From assembly GCF_947492535.1 (NCBI RefSeq), contig NZ_CANLNH010000006.1:186001-250000 (forward strand): a stretch of 64,000 nucleotides of DNA, written 5' to 3'. This document shows, piece after piece, positions 16,518 through 24,086 of this stretch (within the stretch, counting starts at the first letter, position 1; each line of letters opens with the position of its first letter). The translations under genes and the position numbers were made by a program. The notes under the pieces are model-generated. The model did no database searches and was not told the DNA's origin. It worked only from the letters and a program-made list of their open reading frames with translations. The stretch is from an uncultured Dokdonia sp. Its GTDB lineage: Bacteria; Bacteroidota; Bacteroidia; Flavobacteriales; Flavobacteriaceae.

Positions 16518-16934
16518 ATGGTAGATGCAATTGATCATAGAATTATAAATCAATTAAAAAAAAATGCTAGAGAATCTTATGTAGAAATTGGAAAGAAAAT
16601 TGGTCTTTCTCCTTCTTCGGTTCGTGAGCGTGTTCAAAAACTAGAAGATGCTGAAATCATTGCAGGTTATAGTCTAAAACTCAATCATAAAAACCTAGGA
16701 TTTGGACTTGAAGTCTTAATTTCATTCAAAGTTTTTAGTGGGAAACTCAAAGTATTTTGTGATGTCTTGAAACAATATGAAGAAATCTGCCAAATGTATA
16801 GAATTACAGGCACGCATAATATATTTATGAAAGTGATTTTAAAGGACCAATCTCACTTAGAACAATTTATAGATAGTATTATTATGTATGGAGAACCTAC
16901 AACACATTTAATTTTATCTGACTTACGTTCATAA
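16518..16934 (+). CDS. Lrp/AsnC family transcriptional regulator
   Basis: 138 residues from the ATG at 16518 (MVDAIDHRIINQLKKNARESY). The open frame extends upstream to a non-ATG codon at 16434, but the extra residues are not part of the family. An N-terminal AsnC-type HTH (about 3-60: IGKKIGLSPSSVRERVQKLEDAEII) is followed by an RAM ligand-binding domain (about 65-135: GFGLEVLISFKVF, YRITGTHNIFMKVIL). Known role: octameric feast/famine regulator responding to amino acids or related small molecules. Its neighbour, the divergent TauE/SafE permease, is the likely target by the usual local-regulator rule. Its C-terminus is short for the family (TTHLILSDLRS). Confidence 0.88.
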   Translation: MVDAIDHRIINQLKKNARESYVEIGKKIGLSPSSVRERVQKLEDAEIIAGYSLKLNHKNLGFGLEVLISFKVFSGKLKVFCDVLKQYEEICQMYRITGTHNIFMKVILKDQSHLEQFIDSIIMYGEPTTHLILSDLRS

Positions 16935-16960
16935 AAAACTTCTATAAAAAGAGAATTCAA

Positions 16961-16984
16961 TATCTTTGTGTACACTATACACAA
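16961..16984 (+). promoter_or_regulatory. Promoter and NrtR-type operator before the Nudix regulator gene
   Basis: The -7 box TATCTTTG (16961-16968) overlaps a perfect inverted repeat TTGTGTA-N5-TACACAA (16966-16984) that ends one base before the ATG at 16986. The half-site matches those of two palindromes before the NAMPT gene (17689 and 17743), so the regulator probably represses itself. Confidence 0.7.
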
Positions 16985-16985
16985 T

Positions 16986-17663
16986 ATGGTTGAGCAAAAA
17001 ATTAGACTTTCTGTAGATGCAGTAGTTTTTGGATATGAAGAAGGCGTCATCTCTGTATTACTTATTAAACGTAAATACGATCCTTTTAAAGGGAAATGGG
17101 CGATTCCTGGAGGGTTCGTTTTAAATAATGAATCCTTAGAAACTGCTGTAGAACGTGAGTTACAGGAAGAAACGGGTGTTAAAATAAATTACTTAGAACA
17201 ACTCTACACCTTTGGAGATGTAGAGAGAGATCCTAGAGGTAGGGTAGTCACAGTAGCCTATGTAGGTCTGGTAAGACCCAATACTTTCAAAATTTTTGCC
17301 GCTACAGATGCGTCCCAAGTACAATGGTTTACTATAGATAAGCTTCCTGAACTCTCTTTTGATCATCAAAAGATTCTCCTTACGGCCATTGCTAGACTAC
17401 AAGCTAAAATCACCTATGAACCTATAGGCTTTGAGTTATTAGATACCAAATTTCCTTTCTCTGATTTAGAAAAACTATACACAACCCTCTTAGGAAGGCC
17501 TATAGATAGACGTAATTTTAGAAAGAAAATTCTTGGATTAAATGTATTAGATGAATTAGATGAAAAAGTATCTAAAGGATCTGGGAGACCTGCCAATTTA
17601 TTCCAATTTAATCAAAAACGCTATTTCCAGTTAAAGAAAGAAGGAATTATTTTCGAAATTTAA
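16986..17663 (+). CDS. NrtR-like Nudix transcriptional regulator of NAD metabolism
   Basis: 225 residues from the ATG at 16986; a GTG at 16968 is in frame but overlaps the promoter box. The N-terminal Nudix domain (about 1-140) has an intact box, GFVLNNESLETAVERELQEETGV (G43 to G64), so hydrolase activity is possible. The C-terminal winged helix (about 150-225: GRPIDRRNFRKKILGLNVLDEL, GRPANLFQFNQKRYFQLKKEG) is the NrtR/YgaD-type DNA-binding part. Known role of NrtR: repression of NAD synthesis and salvage genes, relieved by ADP-ribose or a related ligand. The next gene encodes NAMPT, and matching palindromes precede both genes. Bacteroidota relatives can instead control sugar genes, but the context favours NAD. 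Confidence 0.85.
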   Translation: MVEQKIRLSVDAVVFGYEEGVISVLLIKRKYDPFKGKWAIPGGFVLNNESLETAVERELQEETGVKINYLEQLYTFGDVERDPRGRVVTVAYVGLVRPNTFKIFAATDASQVQWFTIDKLPELSFDHQKILLTAIARLQAKITYEPIGFELLDTKFPFSDLEKLYTTLLGRPIDRRNFRKKILGLNVLDELDEKVSKGSGRPANLFQFNQKRYFQLKKEGIIFEI

Positions 17664-17688
17664 ATACTGAAAACCAACAATTTATCAT

Positions 17689-17711
17689 ATTTGTGTTGAA
17701 ATAACGCAAAT
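17689..17711. promoter_or_regulatory. NrtR-like operator 1 upstream of NAMPT
   Basis: ATTTGTGTT-N5-AACGCAAAT is a 9-5-9 inverted repeat with a single mismatch, ending six bases before the -33 TTG of the NAMPT promoter. The geometry is the same as the palindromes at 16966-16984 and 17743-17765. Confidence 0.7.
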
Positions 17712-17716
17712 AAAAC

Positions 17717-17747
17717 TTGCTTACTTTTTTTCTTCACTTTATATTTG
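17717..17747 (+). promoter_or_regulatory. Promoter of the NAMPT-prs unit
   Basis: A -33 TTG (17717-17719) and a -7 box TATATTTG (17740-17747) are 20 bases apart. The NAMPT ATG is at 17770. The -7 box is overlapped by operator 2. Confidence 0.65.
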
Positions 17748-17765
17748 CGTTGTATTTACACAAAT
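17743..17765. promoter_or_regulatory. NrtR-like operator 2, over the -7 box and start site of NAMPT
   Basis: ATTTGCGTT-N5-TACACAAAT is a 9-5-9 inverted repeat with two mismatches. It covers the second half of the -7 box and the predicted transcription start. Together with 17689-17711 it brackets the promoter. Confidence 0.7.
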
Positions 17766-17769
17766 AGAA

Positions 17770-19230
17770 ATGAATATGAATAGTATATTAGTAACAGACG
17801 GGTATAAGACAGGACATCATCAACAATATCCGGTAGGAACAGAAGAAGTATATTCTAATTGGACGCCAAGAAGTAATACCTATGCGCCCAAAGGTTGTGA
17901 CAAGGTAGTTTCATTTGGACAACAATATGTGATTCAGTGGTTACATAATTATTTTCAAGACCATTTCTTTTCAAAATCAAAGTCAGAGGTGTGTAAAGAA
18001 ATTAAAGAAGAGCTGTCCTTATATCTTGGAACTGATTATGATGTAACACATTTTGAACAATTACATGAGTTGCAATATTTACCTATACGCGTAAAGTCAT
18101 TACCAGAAGGAGTAGAGGTACCTATTCGTATTCCAATGATTACCATTGTAAATACACATAAAGATTTTTATTGGATTACTAATTTTTTAGAAACCATATT
18201 ATCTGCGATGTTATGGCAACCTATGACATCGGCTTCAATTGCATTACAATACAAGCGTATTTTTAAACATTGGGCATTGCTTACTGATAAAGACCATATT
18301 GATTTTATAGATTTTCAAGGGCATGATTTTTCTATGAGAGGTATGGGAGGGTTAGAAAGTTCAATAGCATCAGGAATGGGACATGCATCTGTATTTTTAG
18401 GATCAGATACCTTACCCGTAATAAGAGGATTGCGTTCTTATTACAAAGCGCAAGGATTTGTAATTGGTTCTGTAAATGCAACAGAACATTCGGTGATGTG
18501 TGCAGGAACTAAAGATGATGAAATAGGCACTTTTAAAACATTAATGAAAACATATCCTACTGGAATTCTTTCTGTAGTAAGTGATACCTGGGATTTATGG
18601 AAAGTACTCACAGAATATCTTCCTGTTCTAAAAGAAGAAATCGTAAACAGAGATGGAAAACTTGTGATACGTCCAGATAGTGGAGATCCTGTGGCTATTA
18701 TTTGTGGAGAAAACAATCAATTAGGAGGAGAAACACCACAAGAAAAAGGAGTTGTAGAGTTGCTATGGGATGTATTTGGAGGAACGATAAACAAACAAGG
18801 ATTTAAAGTATTAAATCCACATATAGGAGCTATTTATGGTGATAGTATTACTATAGAAAGAGCAGAAGAAATTTGTAAACGGTTACACGATAAAGGATTT
18901 GCAAGTACAAGTGTGGTGCTAGGAATAGGGTCTTTTACATATCAATTTAAAACCAGAGATACCTTTGGATTTGCAATGAAAGCTACTTCGGTGGTGGTAG
19001 ATGGAAAACGCAGAGAGATATTTAAAGACCCTATTACCGATAATGGTGTTAAGAAATCAGCAAAGGGATTACTCAAAGTCATTAAAGTAGGAGATACCTA
19101 TGAGTTAAGAGATGAAGTAACAGAGCAAGAAGAACAAGAAGGCGAACTAAAAACCATCTATGAAAATGGTATTTTTAAAAGATCAGTAACCTTAGAAGAA
19201 ATCAGAAACCGAATTAATCAATTTATTTAA
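17770..19230 (+). CDS. nadV: Nicotinamide phosphoribosyltransferase (NAMPT / NadV)
   Basis: A 486-residue enzyme of typical NAMPT length that joins nicotinamide and PRPP to give NMN, the first step of one-step nicotinamide salvage. Recognisable parts are an N-terminal DGYKTGHHQQYPVGTEEVYSNW, QGHDFSMRGMGGLESS in the substrate-binding region, the catalytic His in NATEHSVM (H240), VSDTWDLWKV, VIRPDSGDP and VLGIGSFTYQ. An ATG at 17776 is an equally good start. A prs-like gene follows 14 bases later and two operators flank the promoter, so expression is probably NrtR-controlled. Some NAMPT homologues in phage NAD-rebuilding pathways use ADP-ribose pyrophosphate instead of PRPP. Which substrate is used here cannot be read from sequence. 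Confidence 0.95.
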   Translation: MNMNSILVTDGYKTGHHQQYPVGTEEVYSNWTPRSNTYAPKGCDKVVSFGQQYVIQWLHNYFQDHFFSKSKSEVCKEIKEELSLYLGTDYDVTHFEQLHELQYLPIRVKSLPEGVEVPIRIPMITIVNTHKDFYWITNFLETILSAMLWQPMTSASIALQYKRIFKHWALLTDKDHIDFIDFQGHDFSMRGMGGLESSIASGMGHASVFLGSDTLPVIRGLRSYYKAQGFVIGSVNATEHSVMCAGTKDDEIGTFKTLMKTYPTGILSVVSDTWDLWKVLTEYLPVLKEEIVNRDGKLVIRPDSGDPVAIICGENNQLGGETPQEKGVVELLWDVFGGTINKQGFKVLNPHIGAIYGDSITIERAEEICKRLHDKGFASTSVVLGIGSFTYQFKTRDTFGFAMKATSVVVDGKRREIFKDPITDNGVKKSAKGLLKVIKVGDTYELRDEVTEQEEQEGELKTIYENGIFKRSVTLEEIRNRINQFI

Positions 19231-19244
19231 AATTATATATCATT

Positions 19245-20003
19245 ATGTCATACACTATAAAGCGATTTAAAGACGGGCAAGTAACAGCTAGTATACTAAC
19301 GAAAGGAGATTTAAACGTTTCCTTACGAGGGAATTCTTATGAAGATCTGTTTACAGCAGCGTCTATAAAAGAAGCTTGGGATGCATATCATACTTTAGAT
19401 AAAACGGTTACTGCTACACTCACATTGTATTGTTTGATAGGGCAGCGCTCTGACAGACGGTTTCACGAGAAAGAGTCTTTTGATTTAAAAGTAATTACAC
19501 GTTTTATAAACAGTATGGGATTTGATCAGGTACAGATTTTACATCCACATAGTGATGTATCCTTAGCATTGATTGAAAATGCTATCAAAATAGATCATTT
19601 TGAGTATGTGGAAAAGACATATAATACGATTGGAAATCCAGTTTTAGTAAGTCCAGATGCAGGTGCTTATAAAACATCACATAGCATTGCAGAACGACTA
19701 GAAGCAAATCTAATCCCTTCTAATAAAGTACGTGTAGATGGAAAACCTATGATTAGCATACAGGGAGACGTAAAAAACAAAGAATGTCTCATTGTAGATG
19801 ATATTGCAGATGGGGGCCGCACTTTTAAATTATTGGCAGATGAGCTCAAAAAACAAGGCGCTTCCAAGGTATTTTTATATGTGACACATGCACAGTTCAA
19901 TTATGGATTTGAAGAAGTAAAACAAAGTATTGATCATGTGTATTGTACCAATAGTTATAGAGATATAGAAGATCCATTTGTAACGCAATATAATGTGATA
20001 TAA
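19245..20003 (+). CDS. Short ribose-phosphate pyrophosphokinase-like protein linked to NAMPT
   Basis: A 252-residue member of the Prs family, much shorter than housekeeping PRPP synthetase (about 310). Aligned landmarks are GQRSDRRFHEKESFDLKVI in place of the usual ARQDRR loop, QILHPHSD in place of LHAEQ, LVSPDAGAYKTSHSIAE, and the PRPP-binding loop LIVDDIADGGRTF (about 182-194). It lacks about 30 N-terminal and 25 C-terminal residues relative to E. coli Prs, so the allosteric and hexamer surfaces probably differ. It lies 14 bases after NAMPT and should supply its co-substrate: PRPP if it uses ribose 5-phosphate, or ADP-ribose pyrophosphate if it is of the Adps type known from phages. Family certain, substrate open. 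Confidence 0.85.
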   Translation: MSYTIKRFKDGQVTASILTKGDLNVSLRGNSYEDLFTAASIKEAWDAYHTLDKTVTATLTLYCLIGQRSDRRFHEKESFDLKVITRFINSMGFDQVQILHPHSDVSLALIENAIKIDHFEYVEKTYNTIGNPVLVSPDAGAYKTSHSIAERLEANLIPSNKVRVDGKPMISIQGDVKNKECLIVDDIADGGRTFKLLADELKKQGASKVFLYVTHAQFNYGFEEVKQSIDHVYCTNSYRDIEDPFVTQYNVI

Positions 20004-20018
20004 TACAATAAATGATGA

Positions 20019-20060
20019 TACGCTTTCGCGAACCTGCCTGCCGGTAGGTAGGAGCGTATA
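20019..20060. repeat. Composite palindromic element with an inserted GC-rich hairpin
   Basis: TACGCTTTCGCGAA is followed by CCTGCCTGCCGGTAGGTAGG and then AGCGTATA. The outer arms belong to the common palindrome and the inner GC-rich hairpin recurs as CCTGCCTGCCGGCAGGCAGG at 34181-34200. It separates the NAMPT-prs pair from the RES-domain genes and could end or stabilise the first transcript. Confidence 0.75.
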
Positions 20061-20102
20061 AAGAAATACTAACAGATTTAATTACATATAAATTATAAGA
20101 TA

Positions 20103-21014
20103 ATGGAAATAGACAATATAATTGAAGAATTTAAACAACTAGACCTATCTAAATATCCAGATGCAGAAATAAGAGATCTATTTAACAAAATTGGACCAGT
20201 TGGTGCTGTAATCGTGACCCTTCACAAAGGAAAATCTGTAATGCGCGCAAGACCCAATGAAAAAAACAAACGATTTTATAAAAAATCTGATTTATCTTTT
20301 AAACCACAAGAATTTAATAAAACATATCAAAGAGCAAGTACTCCTAATCAAACTATGTTTTATGCAACATCTGTTCCAGATAAATTAGAAGAAGGAGAAC
20401 TTGATAATATGCGAATAATTGGCATAACAGAGACTATTCCAATGTTAAGAGATAAAACTAAAAGTGGATTTCAAAAAATTTCATTTGGTCGCTGGGTTGT
20501 TCAAGAAGACATTAAGTTAATGGCTATTGTTCACCACGACTCATATTATAATGAAAGTAATTACACAAGAGAATTAGTAAACGCATTTAAAAATTTTATA
20601 ACTCAATATCCTGAAGAGATAATTGAGAAGTCGTTAAAATTTCAAGATTATTTGTCAAGTGAATTTGCAAAAGAAGATATTAAAGCAGATTATGATTATA
20701 TGATCTCGGCAATTTTTACAGAAATCGTCACTAGACAAGGGTTAGATGGGGTACTTTATCCAAGTGTAAGAACCGTTGGTCAAGGATTTAACATAGCGAT
20801 AACACCTGCGGCAACGGATAAACTTGCATTGTATGTAGCTGGGGAATGTTCAATATATAAATCTAGAGATCAGGTTGTTGTTGGAAATGATGCTATAGTT
20901 GAACTCGATGGAAAACAAACTGAATTTAATCTAGTAGATCAAGAAAATCATGAGCAGTTACTTTTAGAGAAAATAGGTATTAAATCTATTGAAGAGTTAA
21001 GAGATCCCAAGTAA
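20103..21014 (+). CDS. RES-domain-like protein 1
   Basis: A 303-residue cytoplasmic protein. Residues about 45-115 contain the features by which I recognise the RES fold: SVMRARPNEKNKRFYKKSDLSF, then YQRASTPNQTMFYATS, then RIIGITETIPMLRD. These give the conserved Arg, a Tyr-containing strand and the Glu. GLDGVLYPSVRTVGQGFNIAITP at about 213-235 gives the C-terminal Ser. Known role: RES toxins (MbcT, Res of Res-Xre pairs) degrade NAD+. No Xre antitoxin is adjacent; instead the NAMPT-prs salvage pair lies 100 bases upstream on the same strand. It is longer than classical RES toxins (about 160-230). Recognition is by motif only and is moderately sure. Confidence 0.6.
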   Translation: MEIDNIIEEFKQLDLSKYPDAEIRDLFNKIGPVGAVIVTLHKGKSVMRARPNEKNKRFYKKSDLSFKPQEFNKTYQRASTPNQTMFYATSVPDKLEEGELDNMRIIGITETIPMLRDKTKSGFQKISFGRWVVQEDIKLMAIVHHDSYYNESNYTRELVNAFKNFITQYPEEIIEKSLKFQDYLSSEFAKEDIKADYDYMISAIFTEIVTRQGLDGVLYPSVRTVGQGFNIAITPAATDKLALYVAGECSIYKSRDQVVVGNDAIVELDGKQTEFNLVDQENHEQLLLEKIGIKSIEELRDPK

Positions 21015-21152
21015 CAATTGTTATGAATGAATGAATTATTCATTACCGTCTACCTCTCAGCCCCCCCGAAGACTTTCAGTATGATATATTTAAAGTTAAG
21101 TATTAGCTAACATAAATATTCATAGTCAAAATCATTAACAAATAAAAAAATA

Positions 21153-22415
21153 ATGAGTTGTATTGCTTGTTTTATTGATAATAATAATCAAAAGAAGTTA
21201 AAAAAAAATTGCTTTGGACTTGATAGATTTGAACTCAAATTGAAAAAATACAAAGAATCATTTTTAGAGAACATAAAAAAACTCAAAAGCATTTCTGAAT
21301 GTGATTGTGAATTCAGAAATAATAATTCAGAATATGTTCAATGGACAGATTCTTTTTTGGAAGAAACACTTAATAACATTAGTGTTATTGAAGACACATT
21401 TGATGATATAATTTCTATTTACATTAGTTATATCTCAGAAAACACAAAAATAGCTACGGATAAGATTTGGAGTTTTCTACAACAGAATGATTTATTAAAT
21501 GAAACTGAAAGTGGTTTTACTTATTCAACTATTTATTTTAGAGCAAGAATATATGATAAAACCTTCAATAAAAGTGATATTAACAACTTTTTACATATAC
21601 CATTTAATAAAAGAGGATTAGTTGGGAATCAAAGGTTCAGTGTTTCTGGACAACCAATGTTATATCTTGGAAAATCTATTTATGGTATAAAAAAAGAATT
21701 GTCAACTCCAATAAACAATCTTGCTATATCTGCATTTATACCATATTATAAAGATTTTTATTCTAAAAAATATTTTACAATTAAAAATACTTTGTTTGAC
21801 ACGATAGCTAAAACTCTTCCTGAGATAGCTAAAGATCATGAAATAGATTATGATGACAGTTTTTTAACTCCGAATAGAAATTCTATAAAAAAAGATATTA
21901 AGAAATCTATATTTTCTCAAATATTAACTTTTCCTGTTGAAAAAAAGTCTAGTTTCATCTCAGAGTATGTATTACCTCAAATGACTACCACTGCTCTCTT
22001 AGAGAATAATTTCAATGGTATAGTATTTCCCTCCACAAAAGATTTTTCAGAACTGAAAAATTATAATATAAGATCTGATCATGAATCAAATTTTGCCATT
22101 TTCGTTAATTATTCTGAAAGCAACCAATATGATGATGAATTATTAAAAAACTTACTACACTTTACTCTTAATGGTAAAGAAGAATTTAATCATTCAGTAT
22201 ATGAGATACTTAATAAATTCGAATTAGTATTCGAACTCAATAGAAAATCAAATTATCATAACTTTATTGCGCCTTTAATCAGTTTAAGACTTCAAGTTGA
22301 GTACTTAGAAAAATCAAAAATTGACGGTATTGAATATTATGAAACTTCATATGGGAAAATTGAATTAGAGTTTTATTCAAAAGTTGCTGATTTTTACCTG
22401 AGTATCATTAAATAA
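21153..22415 (+). CDS. RES-domain protein 2
   Basis: A 420-residue protein. The N-terminal ~115 residues are helical and start with a CxxC-like cluster (SCIACF) plus a CDC at about 50. The RES-type core follows at about 128-185: YFRARIYDKTFNKSDINNFLHIPF, NKRGLVGNQRFSVSGQPMLYLGKSIYGIKKEL. This has the Arg pair, the RFS...G.P.LYLG signature and a following Glu. ENNFNGIVFPSTKDF near 285 fits the C-terminal Ser strand. Known RES proteins consume NAD+ as toxins. It follows RES protein 1 by 138 bases on the same strand. Base composition looks more AT-rich than its neighbours, consistent with transfer. No antitoxin gene is apparent. Confidence 0.65.
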   Translation: MSCIACFIDNNNQKKLKKNCFGLDRFELKLKKYKESFLENIKKLKSISECDCEFRNNNSEYVQWTDSFLEETLNNISVIEDTFDDIISIYISYISENTKIATDKIWSFLQQNDLLNETESGFTYSTIYFRARIYDKTFNKSDINNFLHIPFNKRGLVGNQRFSVSGQPMLYLGKSIYGIKKELSTPINNLAISAFIPYYKDFYSKKYFTIKNTLFDTIAKTLPEIAKDHEIDYDDSFLTPNRNSIKKDIKKSIFSQILTFPVEKKSSFISEYVLPQMTTTALLENNFNGIVFPSTKDFSELKNYNIRSDHESNFAIFVNYSESNQYDDELLKNLLHFTLNGKEEFNHSVYEILNKFELVFELNRKSNYHNFIAPLISLRLQVEYLEKSKIDGIEYYETSYGKIELEFYSKVADFYLSIIK

Positions 22416-22642
22416 ACACTTATAACTAACAATATTTACGGTAAAAAAATAAAATGATAAAATTTAGATGTTTGTATTTAGCTTATTACCAGTTCGAAAC
22501 ATATAGTATATAATAATCCTTATGCTTCTTGTGCGAATCATTGTACTTAATATAATTGGAAACATAAAAATAACAAAAATGTACTTCGGAACTCGTTTTC
22601 AATATCCTGAAAACAAAGAACTGAAAGCACTTATAACAAATT

Positions 22643-23287
22643 ATGAAACTTAAATTAAAACCTTATAAAGAACAAATAAAAGAATGGCCTCAAGAAGGAC
22701 ATCATATCATGGCACAATACGATGATGAAAAAGTAATCGTATACCAATCCTATCGACTTGCGATAGGAAATTTTGCGTATAGAAATCAATTTTTTGGAGG
22801 TCCCTTCAAACTTACTAGAATGACGTGGATCAAACCTAACTTTTTATGGATGATGTACCGTAATGGCTGGGGTACTAAAGAAGGACAGGAAATCGTGCTT
22901 GCTATCCATGTAAAAAGAGACGCATTTGAACGTTATCTGTCAAAAGCGGTCTATTCTAATTATCAAGAAGATATATATACAACTAGAGACGTTTGGCAAG
23001 AAGCGGTAAAGAATTCTAGTATTCGTTTACAATGGGATCCAGATCACGATCCATACGGTGCGAAATTAGAACGAAGAGCCATCCAAATCGGTATTCGGAA
23101 TGAAGAAATTGCCATGTATGCTAAAGAAGATATCCTATAGATAGAAGATATTTCTGAGTATGTACGTCAGCAGTATCAACATGTTCTAGCTAATAGATTA
23201 GACGATTTAGTAGTGCCTTCTGAAGCTCCTTACATCCCTAAAGATGTAGCAGTCGCAACGCATTTGCGTCTAGATAGTAATAAATAA
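22643..23287 (+). pseudogene. DUF4291 family gene interrupted by one in-frame TAG
   Basis: The frame begins MKLKLKPYKEQIKEWPQEG, with hallmark DUF4291 stretches HHIMAQYDDEKVIVYQSY, RMTWIKPNFLWMMYRNGWGT and RLQWDPDHDPYGAKLERRAIQ. It stops at TAG (23138-23140) after residue 165. The same frame then continues without shift (IEDISEYVRQQYQHVL ... HLRLDSNK) to TAA at 23285-23287, giving the family's usual full length of about 215. Relatives typically have Trp or a similar residue at the stop position, so a TGG to TAG change is the simplest explanation. The truncated form might still fold. The function of DUF4291 is unknown. Confidence 0.8.
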
Positions 23288-23289
23288 AC

Positions 23290-24048
23290 TTATGCTTTTA
23301 AAGCACTCATTTTAAGCTGGATGACACCTATTTTATCAAGTATACGCATGATCAAATAGGTGACATCTATTTCATACCAATGCACACCTCCAAAATTCGC
23401 TCTGTTACTATGCTTATGATGATTGTTATGATATCCTTCACCCATCATTAAAAAATCAAATCGAAATAAGTTTTTAGACGTATCAGTTGTTTTGAAGTTA
23501 ATGTACCCATAAATATGTCCAAACCAATTGATAATGACACCGTGAATAGGAGCCATAGCAAATAAAATAGGAAGCAGTAACCATTGCCACCAGGCTGTAG
23601 TTAAAAAGGCAAACAACACTGTATAGATAACAATCCAAAAAACTCTTGAACCTCTAGAACCAGCAAATGAATCAAAACGTTTCCATTGTGGGATGTTCTT
23701 TGTGAATTTTTGATGTACAGTAATACGTTTATTATTGATATCCTGATAGATGTTTTTGGTTTTCCACATCATCGCAAAAAGACTGTTGTCATATTTTGGA
23801 GAATGCGGATCTTTCTCAGTATCTGTATACGCATGATGCATGCGATGCATGATTCCATATCCATACGCGCTCAAATAACTTGGACCTTGACAAAGCCATG
23901 TTAAGATAAATGTGATTTTCTCTGTTGTTTTAGACATCGTATACGTTTGGTGTGCCGCATATCTATGTAGAAAAAATGATTGGAAAAATAAGCTTGAATA
24001 CCACAAGACACCAACTAAAATAAGTATAACCATCTCTTTTTTCTGCAA
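23290..24048 (-). CDS. Fatty acid (acyl-CoA/acyl-lipid) desaturase
   Basis: A 252-residue inner-membrane di-iron enzyme with all three histidine boxes: HRYAAH (28-33), HRMHH (68-72) and HNNHH near residue 208. Hydrophobic pairs flank these boxes (VILILVGVLWYSSLFFQSF; WWQWLLLPILFAMAPIHGVII). Known role: oxygen-dependent introduction of a double bond into acyl chains for membrane fluidity, as in the delta-9 type. It is shorter than classic acyl-CoA desaturases (about 300 or more), as common in Flavobacteriaceae. Its stop lies 3 bases from the end of the DUF4291 frame, convergently. A Crp/Fnr regulator gene lies 38 bases upstream on the same strand and may regulate it. Confidence 0.9.
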   Translation of the reverse strand: MQKKEMVILILVGVLWYSSLFFQSFFLHRYAAHQTYTMSKTTEKITFILTWLCQGPSYLSAYGYGIMHRMHHAYTDTEKDPHSPKYDNSLFAMMWKTKNIYQDINNKRITVHQKFTKNIPQWKRFDSFAGSRGSRVFWIVIYTVLFAFLTTAWWQWLLLPILFAMAPIHGVIINWFGHIYGYINFKTTDTSKNLFRFDFLMMGEGYHNNHHKHSNRANFGGVHWYEIDVTYLIMRILDKIGVIQLKMSALKA

Positions 24049-24086
24049 AGTTACAGTTGAGAGCAGTCGATTACAATGAACCTAGG

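Noticed and set aside
22579-22653. 24-codon ORF (MYFGTRFQYPENKELKALI...) overlapping the DUF4291 start
   Set aside because: Too short, no homology recognised and no ribosome-binding or promoter support; it could be a remnant but I cannot support it as a gene.
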